DNA of 39,249 nt from NCBI GenBank assembly GCA_029259635.1, contig JAJDEU010000053.1, positions 1 through 39,249 on the forward strand. Reading direction: 5' to 3'. Shown here in pieces: positions 1-8,633 of this stretch. This stretch comes from Planctomycetota bacterium (GTDB taxonomy: Bacteria > Planctomycetota > UBA1135 > GCA-002686595). Within the stretch, counting starts at the first letter, position 1; every line of letters starts with the position of its first letter. The notes under the pieces are model-generated. The model did no database searches. It had not been told where the DNA came from and saw only the letters and a program-made list of their open reading frames with translations. The translations under genes were made by a program, and so were the position numbers.

Positions 1-167
1 AAGGTTGAGTACCGAACCCGGTTCATCTCTAAACTTTAGGACCACCATGGCTAGCCATAGTGGTCCTAAAGTTTAGAGATGAACCGGGTTCGGTACTCAA
101 CCTTCCGGCCCGCCGGTGCTTATCGGGAAACCGGCAACCGAGTGTGCGACACCGTATGGCCACCTTC
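1..167. repeat. Nested palindromic element, copy A (left end cut by window)
   Basis: Positions 1-104 form one almost perfect palindrome centred between 52 and 53; the only mismatch is C46/A59. The centre (47-58) is itself the palindrome ATGGCTAGCCAT. A spacer (105-126) follows, then a 41-nt arm (127-167) that begins GAAACCGGCAACC and ends CCACCTTC. That arm is the right outer arm seen in copy B; its partner would lie left of base 1. The last base of the arm touches the TGA stop of the cupin gene (168-170, minus strand). The element differs from copy B by a paired change (C27/G78 here, A/T there), by its centre, and by G158. The structure is read directly from the sequence. Its function is unknown to me. 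Confidence 0.9.
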
Positions 168-530
168 TCACTCGTCGCGGTGAACGTTCGTCGGCGAGAA
201 TGCGGGCAAGCACACAGCGACGTAGCGCGCACCTTCAGCCTCCGGCGTGCTGTAGCGGACCCACTCACCGGGCGAAGTAACGATGGCCTGACCCGGGCGA
301 ACGTCCAGACTTCCGTCCGCGTGCTCCACGCGCAACATTCCCTCCAGAACGATCGTGATCTCTTCGAACTCGGGCGTCTGGCCCGGCTCGACCCAACCAC
401 CTGGAGACTTCATACAGGCCACGCTGACGCCCGAGTGACCGCTGTTCACATGACCGACGAACTCCTCGATCAACTTGGGCTTCGTCCCAGCGGCTTCAAT
501 AACGGTCGGGCTGTCGATCAATCGCGGCAT
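168..530 (-). CDS. Small cupin-domain protein
   Basis: This is a 120-aa single-domain protein with a cupin_2-like pattern. The sequence EEITIVLEGMLRVE is followed by a glycine-turn segment (DVRPGQAIVTSPGEWVRY), which gives the conserved beta-barrel strands and turn. The metal-ligand histidines of many cupins are not obvious, so binding or regulatory roles are as likely as catalysis. The ATG at 530 is chosen because GGAG lies about 6 nt upstream and the protein-like sequence starts there; a longer frame upstream adds an arginine-rich, implausible N-terminus. The TGA stop abuts palindromic element A. The upstream neighbour on the same strand is the DUF2231/cytochrome gene (stop at 589), so co-transcription is possible. 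The substrate is not known. Confidence 0.8.
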   Translation of the reverse strand: MPRLIDSPTVIEAAGTKPKLIEEFVGHVNSGHSGVSVACMKSPGGWVEPGQTPEFEEITIVLEGMLRVEHADGSLDVRPGQAIVTSPGEWVRYSTPEAEGARYVAVCLPAFSPTNVHRDE

Positions 531-588
531 TCTATCTCCGGGGTTTTTGTGAAAAGCATTTCGTAGCGCGCGCAGTCTATCACTCGAC

Positions 589-1491
589 TTATTTCTCGAG
601 CTCGGGCGACCACTCCGCACCCTCGTCGATCCAATCGCGAAGTGTCGCAATCTGCTCCTCGCTCAAGAGCTCGCCCTTCGCCGGCATGACGTCCTCGTGC
701 TCCTCGGGAAGGCTCACGCGTTGGTACAGAATGCTGCCCGCCGCGTCGCCGGGTTGAATCACGCCGAGCTCGGATGGAAGCGCGAGTTGCTCGGCTAAAT
801 CATCGAGTCGCAAGTCGCCTTTCTGCTTCCGCGATCCGTGACAGTCGATGCAGAACGACTCAAAAATCGGTCGAACCTCCGTGTGGAAATCGACCTTAGA
901 AACGACAGGCTCCGACTCGGCGGATACTGCTTCCACTTCCGGCGTCAATGTCGTGCGCGGAGATCCCCCGGGCAAAGTCGGAATCGTAATTTTCAACTCC
1001 CGCGGCGGCTCGTAGCCGAACAGATAACCGGATCCGTAGACCATGCTTCCGCCGTAGTGCGCTCCAACCGCGATCAGCACGACCGTGAGCGCCAGTAGTC
1101 CGCGATAGAGACGCCGCATGCCTTTCTTCGTGGGTCCAATCGCTGTCAGCAAGAAGCTGATCGTCGCGAGAGCGGCGCCGGCAACTCCCAGCCAACGGTG
1201 CCGGAAGAGTAACTCCTCTACCGAGCTCCCGACGGGCTCGAGATCGGCGTGCAGCCAGCCCAGAATGCTGGCGACGATCGCGCTCAGTGCACCGATGCCC
1301 AGACAAGCGAAAGCGGTCGGCGAGCGCCCGGAGCGTAATCGCAACAGGTGCACCAATTCCGCCAGTCCTGCCACGATGAGGAGCGCGATCGGAAAGTGCA
1401 CAATCAGGATGTGAGCGCGTCCGAGAGTCCCGAGCAGCTCGTCGGAAGACAGCTCTAGCAGGGCGAGGTTCGTCATGAATGAAAACGGCAT
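589..1491 (-). CDS. DUF2231 membrane protein fused to planctomycete-type cytochrome c domain
   Basis: The protein has 300 aa. Residues 25-150 hold about four hydrophobic segments with HFPIALLIVAGLAELVHL, typical of DUF2231 membrane domains. Residues about 200-297 form a c-type cytochrome domain of the planctomycete PSCyt1 type: DFHTEVRPIFESFCIDCHGS with heme motif CIDCH (214-218), KGDLRLD, a GDAAGSILYQR segment and a terminal DEDVMPAKG/LSEEQIATLRDWIDEGAEW-like segment carrying a candidate Met axial ligand. It probably sits in the cytoplasmic membrane with the heme domain outside, moving electrons or sensing redox state; the partner is unknown. The start is uncertain: ATG 1491 or ATG 1476, neither with a clear SD. 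It is divergent from the Nudix gene, 58 bp away. Confidence 0.85.
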   Translation of the reverse strand: MPFSFMTNLALLELSSDELLGTLGRAHILIVHFPIALLIVAGLAELVHLLRLRSGRSPTAFACLGIGALSAIVASILGWLHADLEPVGSSVEELLFRHRWLGVAGAALATISFLLTAIGPTKKGMRRLYRGLLALTVVLIAVGAHYGGSMVYGSGYLFGYEPPRELKITIPTLPGGSPRTTLTPEVEAVSAESEPVVSKVDFHTEVRPIFESFCIDCHGSRKQKGDLRLDDLAEQLALPSELGVIQPGDAAGSILYQRVSLPEEHEDVMPAKGELLSEEQIATLRDWIDEGAEWSPELEK

Positions 1492-1549
1492 CGGAGCGAC
1501 AGACTAAATAACGGACGGCCAACCGCACACCGGGGCGTAGGATGTTTCC

Positions 1550-2131
1550 ATGGCGGAATGGTGGACACGCATGGATGAGGCGCTGAAGGCGCACAACCCT
1601 TCAACGAATGAAGTGCCGCCGCCCAATCGCTCGAGCGTCGCCGCGATTGTCGACCTCCGCCCAGAGCCCCACGTGTTGCTCATGCGCCGCGTCGAGTACG
1701 AGCGCGATCCCTGGTCCGGCCATATCTCCCTGCCCGGCGGACGCAGCTCCCCGGTCGACACCGACCTTCTGGCCACGGCCCTCCGCGAGACGCGTGAGGA
1801 AGTCGATATCGACCTGCAAACCAGCGCGCGTTTGCTCGGCCAACTCGCTCCCAGGCAGGCCGTCAGTCTCGGCAAGAAACAGGGAATGGATGTAACGCCA
1901 TACATCTTCCTGCTGGAGCAAGAGGTCCAACCCGTCCCCATGGAAGAAGCGGAAGAGCTCTTCTGGCTGCCCCTCGGCCAAGCAGCCCAAGGCGCCTTCG
2001 ACGGCGAACACCAATTTCGTCGCGATGAACTCGTCCACAATATGCCCTGCTGGAACTTTGAGAGCTTCGTCGTCTGGGGCATGACCTACCGAATTTTAAC
2101 CAACCTGATGACCGTCTGTGGTGCGAAATAG
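1550..2131 (+). CDS. Nudix hydrolase, CoA pyrophosphatase (NudL/CoAse) type
   Basis: This 193-aa protein has a Nudix fold. Residues 57-66 read GHISLPGGRS, followed by LLATALRETREEVDI (73-87), which holds the REXXEE core that binds divalent cations. The arrangement of (G)HISLPGG followed by D-x-D/S-LLATALRE is characteristic of the CoA-pyrophosphatase subgroup (NudL), which splits CoA into 4'-phosphopantetheine and 3',5'-ADP. The first Nudix-box Glu is replaced by Asp/Ser-rich sequence, as in other NudL members. Substrate assignment is by subgroup resemblance only. The start has AGGA about 8 nt upstream. The next gene, an S9 peptidase, starts 56 bp downstream on the same strand; they may be co-transcribed but have no evident functional link. 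Confidence 0.85.
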   Translation: MAEWWTRMDEALKAHNPSTNEVPPPNRSSVAAIVDLRPEPHVLLMRRVEYERDPWSGHISLPGGRSSPVDTDLLATALRETREEVDIDLQTSARLLGQLAPRQAVSLGKKQGMDVTPYIFLLEQEVQPVPMEEAEELFWLPLGQAAQGAFDGEHQFRRDELVHNMPCWNFESFVVWGMTYRILTNLMTVCGAK

Positions 2132-2187
2132 TCGTTCGCTCTCCCCTCGGGTCGACGGACGTCATCGGCTCTCTACGAATTTCTATC

Positions 2188-4578
2188 ATGCTTCGAATCC
2201 TCGCTCTCGCCGTCTTGCGGTTCGCCGCACTGCCGATTGCCGCGCTGCCGACTTCGGCTCAGCAAGCGGTCCCCAAGAACGACACGCCGATCACGCTGCA
2301 AGAGATCATGGCCGACCCCGCGTGGATGGGCCGGTTTCCGAAGCGCGCCTACTGGGCGCCGAATTCGAAGACGGTCTATTACTTTCGCACGAACCCTCAC
2401 GATGACGAGCCGGACTTGCATTCGATTGAGCTCGAGAATCGAACCGCGCGACGCATCAACGAGTGGGATCGCGGATCCGCCTCTGCGCCGCGCGGCGTCT
2501 ACGATCGAGCTCGAAAGCGCCGACTCGAAGTTCGGAACGATGACCTGTTCTTGCTCGACCTAGAGAGCAACACCGAGATCCAGCTGACGCGAACAAGCGC
2601 TCGGGAAGCATCTCCGCAGTTCTTACTCGACGGCGATCGCATCTCCTTTCGCCGCGACCGCCGGCCCTTCATCCGAAACCTCGCGACCGGGCTGGAGAGC
2701 GAAGCCGCGATCTTTAAGTTCGAGGAGGACCCCGCCGCCGAAGAACCGACACTCGACCACCTCGAAGAACAACAAGCCCGCCTCTTCGACGTGCTCAAGA
2801 CGCGAAAAGAGCGGCGCGAGCTGGCCAGCGAACGCGAACACAGCAGCCGGGACATGGATTCCACCCGAGTTCCACAACCCTGGTACCTCGAACCCGGTGA
2901 CCGTCAATCCGGATTCTCCCTGTCACCCGATGGAACGCGGCTCTTCCTCAGAACCGCCAAAGACACGCCTTCCAGTGAGCAAGTCGACCAGATGCCCAAG
3001 TTCGTCACGGAGTCGAGCTGGGTCGAGTCCGTCGATGTCCGGCCGCATGTCGGCCTCGCGAATCCCTGGTCGGAACGGCTGATGGTCCTCGATATCGAGA
3101 CTCGCGAGCGCGTCGATTTGGACCTCTCGGCGCTCCCGGGAATCTTTAACAAGCATCAGCCCTGGCGAGAGGCGAGCGAGACTGAATCCGCCGATGAGAA
3201 CCCCACGCCAAAGCCGGTCTACGTCATCGAGAATCGCTGGTCCCCGGACGGAAAGGAGCTGGTGATCATGTTGCGCTCGCTCGACAACAAGGACCGGTGG
3301 TTGGCGCGCCTCGATCAAGCAACCGGCGCCGTTCAGCCGATTCATCATCTGCACGACGAGGCGTGGATCGGTTGGCGTTTCAATGAGCTCGGCTGGTTCA
3401 AGAACAGCAGCGGCATCTGGTTCACCAGCGAAGAGTCGGGTTACTCGCAACTGTACTGCTGGACCATCGAGGACAACTCCGTCCGTCCGATGACCAGCGG
3501 GTCTTTCGAAATCGATCAGGTCGAACTCAGTCCGGATGGAACCGCGCTCTACTTTCGAGCGAACCACAAAGACCCGGGCATCCACGAGGTTTGTCGCTTT
3601 CCACTTCCGGACGGTCCCTTTGAAGCCCTGACGGATCTGGGAGGACGGACGAGCGGCAAACTCTCGCCCGACGGATCGATGCTCTTGCTCACGAGCTCCA
3701 CGGCGCTCGCGCCACCGGAGCTCTTCTTACAAGCAGCCGAAGTCGGCGCGACCGCCAAACAACTGACGGACTCTCAATCTCCAGACTTCAAGGCGCGATC
3801 CTGGGTCGAGCCGCAGTTCATTCGCATCCCGTCAGAGAACGGTCCTGACATTCACGCGCGCCTGTACGAGCCGACCGAGGCCTCCGACACTCCGCGCCCC
3901 GTCGTCGCGTTCGTGCACGGCTCGGGTTATCTGCAGAACGCACACCGCGGCTGGTCCGGCTACTTCCGCGAGTTCATGTTTCACTCTTTCCTAGTGCAAG
4001 CCGGCTACGTTGTCATCGACATCGACTACCGCGCCTCGGCGGGCTACGGCCGCGATTGGCGAACCGCGATCTATCGCCAAATGGGCAAACCGGAGCTGGA
4101 CGATTATTTCGACGCGCTCGATTGGCTGGTCACCAACCGCTCGGTCGACTACGAGCGAATCGGCATCTACGGCGGCTCCTATGGCGGCTTTCTAGCCTTA
4201 ATGGCGCTCTTCAAGCAGCCCGGCGCATTCGCCTGTGGAGCAGCGCTACGCCCCGTCACCGACTGGTCTCACTACAACCACGGCTACACCTCAAACATCC
4301 TCAATACGCCGCAGGATGACCCGGAAGCCTACCGCCTCAGCTCACCCATCGAATTCGCGGCCGACCTCGAAGACCCGCTCCTGATCTGCCACGGAATGCT
4401 CGACGACAACGTGCTCGTCAAAGACTCCATTCGATTAGCACAGAGGCTGATCGAACTGGAGAAAGAGAACTTTGAACTCGCCCTCTACCCTGTCGAGGGG
4501 CACGCCTTTCGCGAGCCTTCGAGTTGGTTGGACGAGTACCGGCGAATCTTCAAGCTGTTTGAGACCCACCTCAAATAG
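2188..4578 (+). CDS. Exported S9 family prolyl oligopeptidase / dipeptidyl-peptidase-like
   Basis: The protein has 796 aa. An N-terminal signal peptide (residues 1-25, ending LPTSAQQ) suggests a periplasmic enzyme. Residues about 45-520 resemble a DPP-IV-type beta-propeller with repeated W/SPDG-type motifs such as SLSPDGTRLFLR, RWSPDGKELVIM and LSPDGTALYF. Residues about 540-796 are the alpha/beta-hydrolase domain, with the nucleophile in GIYGGSYGG (Ser664), Asp739 in HGMLDDNV and His772 in VEGHAF, a complete catalytic triad. The length fits the family. It probably trims peptides taken up or released in the periplasm. Its stop lies 3 bp from the stop of the convergent Na/Pi cotransporter gene, leaving no room for a separate terminator. 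Confidence 0.93.
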   Translation: MLRILALAVLRFAALPIAALPTSAQQAVPKNDTPITLQEIMADPAWMGRFPKRAYWAPNSKTVYYFRTNPHDDEPDLHSIELENRTARRINEWDRGSASAPRGVYDRARKRRLEVRNDDLFLLDLESNTEIQLTRTSAREASPQFLLDGDRISFRRDRRPFIRNLATGLESEAAIFKFEEDPAAEEPTLDHLEEQQARLFDVLKTRKERRELASEREHSSRDMDSTRVPQPWYLEPGDRQSGFSLSPDGTRLFLRTAKDTPSSEQVDQMPKFVTESSWVESVDVRPHVGLANPWSERLMVLDIETRERVDLDLSALPGIFNKHQPWREASETESADENPTPKPVYVIENRWSPDGKELVIMLRSLDNKDRWLARLDQATGAVQPIHHLHDEAWIGWRFNELGWFKNSSGIWFTSEESGYSQLYCWTIEDNSVRPMTSGSFEIDQVELSPDGTALYFRANHKDPGIHEVCRFPLPDGPFEALTDLGGRTSGKLSPDGSMLLLTSSTALAPPELFLQAAEVGATAKQLTDSQSPDFKARSWVEPQFIRIPSENGPDIHARLYEPTEASDTPRPVVAFVHGSGYLQNAHRGWSGYFREFMFHSFLVQAGYVVIDIDYRASAGYGRDWRTAIYRQMGKPELDDYFDALDWLVTNRSVDYERIGIYGGSYGGFLALMALFKQPGAFACGAALRPVTDWSHYNHGYTSNILNTPQDDPEAYRLSSPIEFAADLEDPLLICHGMLDDNVLVKDSIRLAQRLIELEKENFELALYPVEGHAFREPSSWLDEYRRIFKLFETHLK

Positions 4579-4581
4579 GCA

Positions 4582-6603
4582 TCAGTCCGCGTTCGCTTCG
4601 GCGATGTTGAGCGCGTGGTCTTTCACCTTGCGGTAGCCATTCAGCATGGTCGAGAAGACCAAGCTCTTGATCGGATTGACCGTCTTCGAACTCAGCGACT
4701 CCAGGTGCTCGCTGCGCAGGTCCTTGACGAGAGACGTAATATTCTCTCCCTCCTCGATCACGTCATCGAGAATCTCCGGCGCCTCATCCTCAAAGCCGGC
4801 CGAGACCATCGTGACGTAAGCAGCAACGCGATCGTGGAGCCCAAGGAGCTGCTCTTGATCGCTCGGGTCCAGTTCTAAGCCGTCTTCATCCAACCTTAGT
4901 CGAGCCTTTAATATCCCGCTGATGTAGTCGCTGATCGACTCGAACTCGTCGGCAATTCGCAACTGACGGCGCGCATGTACGGCGGCGCTGTGCGGCGTTT
5001 CCGAGGTCAGCACCGTCGTCAGGAATTGAATGATTTCCTCCTGAACGTTGTCCATCACTTTCTCGCGCCGGAAGAGCTTGTTCGCCAGCTCGTTATCCGG
5101 CTCCTTCGCAGCGATCAACTCGCGGTTCCAGACCATCATCTTCGCAACGCCATCCGCCATGCGATTGATTTCGCCGCGGCTAGTCTCGATCGCAAGGATC
5201 GGCGAATCCACCAATCGAATATCGAGGTTGGTGAGGTGTCCGGTCTCTTTGCCGGCCTTACTGCCGACCATCCGCTCTAGTAACCGAGCAAAGGGCTTCA
5301 GGAACGGAACGAAGAGTAGCGTGTTGGCCACATTGAAGCCGGTGTGAACGGCCGCGATGGAAGCTGTAATCAGAGCGCCGTATCCCACAGCGTCCGGGCT
5401 CGTTGTGAGCGGATCATGGCCTTCCGTCCACTCCATAAACTGGGCAATCAACGGTATGTATTGGAAGAACAAAGCCGTGATCCAAAAGACACCGATCAGA
5501 TTGAATACAACGTGCGCGTATGCCGCTCGTTTTGCCGCCGTAGTCGTTCCAATCGAAGCCAACCAAGCCGTTATCGTCGTTCCGACGTTTTCGCCCAGCA
5601 CCAAGGCCGCAGCCGTTTCGAATGGGATCACACCGGTGGAGGCGAGCCCGATGGTGATACCCAAAGTCGCGGAGGAGCTCTGCACAAGGAAAGTCATAAT
5701 GCAGCCGACCGCAGCACACTTCAGAACACCGATGTAGCTGTTATTCACGACGAACCAGGAGAAAGCCTCCTCGAACATCGGGACATCCTTCATCGGCTTG
5801 AACCCATTCTTCATCAACTCCAGACCGAAGAAGACGAGCCCCAGTCCCATCGCTCCCATCGCCAGGAAACGCCAGCGGTCTTTCTTGGAGAACATGTAGA
5901 CGAAGACGCTAATGCCCACGATTGGCAGGCCAAACTTGCCGATCTTGAGCACCAAGATCCACCCGGTGATCGTCGTTCCGATGTTCGCGCCCATGATGAC
6001 GCCAATCGCCTGGTGCAATTGCATCAGCGAACTGTTCACCAAGCCGACCACGATCACCGTCGTAATGGAACTCGACTGAACGAGCGTGGTCACCCCAACT
6101 CCGACTCCAACGGCAAGCAAGCGGTTGTCCGTCACCGCATTGATCATCTTGCGCATCCGGTTGCCCGCAACCGCTTGCAGGCCTTCGGACAAGTTCTTCA
6201 TGCCGAGCAAGAAGAGCCCGAGCCCGCCGATTACCGCGAAGCCCATCTTCCAGAAGTCCGGATTCGCGCGCTTGAACAGCGCGTCGCGCTTGCTCTTCGC
6301 CGATGATGCTAGCTCGCTCGCAAGGCGATGATCCGGGTTCGCCTCGATCGCTTTCTTGAACGCGATCTCGGCCAACTCCAAGTGAAGGATGTGCTCGACT
6401 TCATCGCGGCCCTCGTAATACTCGAAGCCGAGATCGAACAGCCCCTCGGCGTCGCCTTCATCTATAGCGGCTAGACGCGCATCGAATTTAGAGCGAAGGG
6501 AGTTGGTCTCCTCTTCCACGGTCGCGAAGGCGTTCGCGGCGAAGACGCAGAGGACCAGGCTGAGGAAGAATACGAAGCGAGACCGGGTGGGCCGAAGGCT
6601 CAT
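4582..6603 (-). CDS. Na/Pi cotransporter family protein with PhoU-like C-terminal domain
   Basis: The protein has 673 aa. It begins with a cleavable or anchor-like hydrophobic segment (residues 10-28), then an exported helical region (about 30-110) with TPR/Sel1-like spacing. The transporter core follows, with two inverted halves each marked by a QSSS motif: residues 176-179 in TTLVQSSS and 308-311 in TFLVQSSS. The paired GANIGTTITG (205-214) and GENVGTTITA (337-346) segments are the hallmark of NptA/PhoU-type Na+/phosphate symporters. Residues about 460-665 form a PhoU-like helical bundle probably acting as a cytoplasmic regulator. The extra N-terminal domain is unusual. Phosphate as substrate is inferred from the family. 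No pst or pho genes lie next to it. Confidence 0.92.
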   Translation of the reverse strand: MSLRPTRSRFVFFLSLVLCVFAANAFATVEEETNSLRSKFDARLAAIDEGDAEGLFDLGFEYYEGRDEVEHILHLELAEIAFKKAIEANPDHRLASELASSAKSKRDALFKRANPDFWKMGFAVIGGLGLFLLGMKNLSEGLQAVAGNRMRKMINAVTDNRLLAVGVGVGVTTLVQSSSITTVIVVGLVNSSLMQLHQAIGVIMGANIGTTITGWILVLKIGKFGLPIVGISVFVYMFSKKDRWRFLAMGAMGLGLVFFGLELMKNGFKPMKDVPMFEEAFSWFVVNNSYIGVLKCAAVGCIMTFLVQSSSATLGITIGLASTGVIPFETAAALVLGENVGTTITAWLASIGTTTAAKRAAYAHVVFNLIGVFWITALFFQYIPLIAQFMEWTEGHDPLTTSPDAVGYGALITASIAAVHTGFNVANTLLFVPFLKPFARLLERMVGSKAGKETGHLTNLDIRLVDSPILAIETSRGEINRMADGVAKMMVWNRELIAAKEPDNELANKLFRREKVMDNVQEEIIQFLTTVLTSETPHSAAVHARRQLRIADEFESISDYISGILKARLRLDEDGLELDPSDQEQLLGLHDRVAAYVTMVSAGFEDEAPEILDDVIEEGENITSLVKDLRSEHLESLSSKTVNPIKSLVFSTMLNGYRKVKDHALNIAEANAD

Positions 6604-6795
6604 AGCGATGGGTGAAGAATCGAGAGACTGGAGAACCGAAGGTCAAGAGGGTGTTAAGTTCGCGCAGAAATACAGGTTCACGGGCCATCTGGCGACTGGA
6701 AAGTCCGAGCAATTTCCGCGGGAGGATTATCCGCTCAGAGACCCGTGAGGATACGCGTCCTCGAAAGGTGCGTAGGCGCTCTCGGAGGCGAGCGT

Positions 6796-7428
6796 TCAGT
6801 CTTCGCTAAGCTGCGCTCTACACTGCTCTCTGAGCCGCACAAGCGCTTGGTCAGCGGCCCTGGGCAACCGACCGGAACGGGCGCGCTCAAGTTCACCGAG
6901 AGCGAGTTCGAAATGCGTCTCGTCCATCAACTTCACCGCCCTCTCGCCGTGAAGAATCGCCCCTCGGCTGACGCGCTCTCTCAGAGCCCGAACTTCGAGG
7001 ATTTCGATCCACGGCTCATCCAGGAAGATCGAGTGCACGATGCCGCGAACTTCAAAGCGATCGAACCGCCCGCGATCCTTCATCAGCTTTTCCGACAGGC
7101 TCCCGCGCCGAGAAAACACTCGCGGAGTCGTGTCTCGGTAGTCCTCGGCGATCCACAGCAGCGAAGAGTCGCTCCAAACCGAATAGGCTTGAAATTCATC
7201 GACGCCAAAGCGTGTGACCCAGGGCCGCCAAGTCTCAAGTTCGCCATCCAATTGAAAGATGAAGCGAATCTCTTTGCCGAGCCAAATACTGCGATTCTCG
7301 CGCAGCTCCGTGAGGTCGATCAGAGGAATCGGTGCCTCGTCCGGAATCGGCGGCTCGTCCGCGCCCACCAGCAGAGCTGCGGAGAGAAGGACCGGAAGAG
7401 TGAACTGAGTGAATTTGTGAAAGCCCAT
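6796..7428 (-). CDS. Exported protein of unknown function
   Basis: This 210-aa protein has an N-terminal signal peptide (MGFHKFTQFTLPVLLSAALL, cut near GADEPP). The middle (about 40-145) is rich in alternating beta-type segments (EIRFIFQLDGELE, FEVRGIVHSIFLDEPWIEIL) that would suit an OB-fold or small barrel; this is a guess from the pattern. The C-terminus (about 160-205) is helical and resembles a single TPR: ERAVKLMDETHFELALGELE. It follows nagA by 44 bp on the same strand and could be the last gene of an rsmD-nagA transcript. I do not recognise a family. Confidence 0.7.
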   Translation of the reverse strand: MGFHKFTQFTLPVLLSAALLVGADEPPIPDEAPIPLIDLTELRENRSIWLGKEIRFIFQLDGELETWRPWVTRFGVDEFQAYSVWSDSSLLWIAEDYRDTTPRVFSRRGSLSEKLMKDRGRFDRFEVRGIVHSIFLDEPWIEILEVRALRERVSRGAILHGERAVKLMDETHFELALGELERARSGRLPRAADQALVRLREQCRAQLSED

Positions 7429-7472
7429 GGCTCCCGTTTCTATCGACGGAATCGCGTCTTTACCGGACCCGC

Positions 7473-8633
7473 TTATCCCGGCTCATTCCCCGAGATTCGC
7501 TCGCCGGCCAGCCAAACCTCGCTCAGCTCCAGGCTCTCGCGCCCAAGTACCAAGAAATCGGCCCTGGCGCCCGCTACGAGCGCCCCGAGCTCGCCCTCAA
7601 GCCCCAGAGCCCGGGCCGGCGCCTCGGTCGCCATCGCAAGGCCCTCCTCCACCGTCACATGCCCGCCCACGACCAACCGCCGGACGGCCTCGAGCTGACC
7701 GGTCGCCGAGCCGGCCAGCTGGTCGCCGCACTCGCCCGCGAACCAAGCCGCTCCCCCGTGAACGGAGTGATCCCGACCGTGCCAGTGAAACACGTCGCAA
7801 CCCGTACCGGCGCCGGGCAGCGCATCGCTAATCAGACACAGGCGTCGCGGTCCGCAAGCGGCGAGCGCGAGCTCGATCGCTTCGCCCGAGACGTGCGTCA
7901 GGTCGCCGATGATTTCCGCGTAGGTCACTCCGCCGGTGAGGGCGAAACCGGCAAGGCCCATCGCGCGGTGGTGAACGCCTGTCATCGCGTTGAAGAGGTG
8001 CGTTGCTCCCACCTCGCGATCGGTCGCGACGGCTTTGGCATCGGCGTAGCTCGCGCGACTGTGGCCGAGCGAGGTTCGGATTCCCGACAGGGTGAGCTCG
8101 TCGATCAGCTCGCGCGCTCCGACGAGCTCTGGCGCGAGCGTCATCGTGCGAATCCCGTGACCATCGCCGGTCGCGGAGCCCAGCAGGTCGCGCAGAGCGT
8201 CTCGCGAAGGCTCGACAATTCGCTCGCGCGGCAAGGCGCCAGCTGCGAGTGGATTGACGAACGGGCCCTCGAGATGCAAGCCGACCACGCGGGCGCAATC
8301 GCCACGTCCGTTGATCACCTGCGCTTCGTCCCAGACTCGTGCAGAGGTGCGACCGAGTCGCTTCGGATCATCGGGAAAGAGCGTCGGCTGAAAGGCGGTC
8401 GTTCCCGACAGAGCGAGCGCGCGCGCCATCTTGTCGAGCTCCACTTCCGCATCGGCGCCACCGAAGCCGTGGATGTGCAAATCGATCAGACCCGGCGCGA
8501 CGATCGGAAGCTCGTGAACATCGGCAGCGGGACTCGATTCGAGTTCGACTGCCGCAATACGACCGGAGTCGATTTTGAGCGCGCCGACTCGCAGTTCGCC
8601 CTCGACAAGCAATCTTCCGCGCAGCGCTTTCAC
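7473..8633 (-). CDS. nagA: N-acetylglucosamine-6-phosphate deacetylase
   Basis: This 386-aa amidohydrolase removes acetate from GlcNAc-6-phosphate to give glucosamine-6-phosphate in amino-sugar and cell-wall recycling. Family landmarks are all present: APGLIDLHIHGFGG (metal-site region, His53/His55), HLEGPF (Glu122), LGHS (His191), THLFNAM (His212) and ISDAL (catalytic Asp270). The start is GTG at 8633. It overlaps the TGA stop of rsmD as GTGA and has GGAG 5 nt upstream, so translation is probably coupled. A TTG further upstream (8660) is in frame but less likely. No nagB or sugar transporter is visible nearby, so the product may feed peptidoglycan synthesis or another locus. Confidence 0.92.
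   Translation of the reverse strand: MKALRGRLLVEGELRVGALKIDSGRIAAVELESSPAADVHELPIVAPGLIDLHIHGFGGADAEVELDKMARALALSGTTAFQPTLFPDDPKRLGRTSARVWDEAQVINGRGDCARVVGLHLEGPFVNPLAAGALPRERIVEPSRDALRDLLGSATGDGHGIRTMTLAPELVGARELIDELTLSGIRTSLGHSRASYADAKAVATDREVGATHLFNAMTGVHHRAMGLAGFALTGGVTYAEIIGDLTHVSGEAIELALAACGPRRLCLISDALPGAGTGCDVFHWHGRDHSVHGGAAWFAGECGDQLAGSATGQLEAVRRLVVGGHVTVEEGLAMATEAPARALGLEGELGALVAGARADFLVLGRESLELSEVWLAGERISGNEPG

Noticed and set aside
5344..6306. Plus-strand frame inside the Na/Pi cotransporter gene
   Set aside because: Shadow of the minus-strand transporter, with composition unlike protein.
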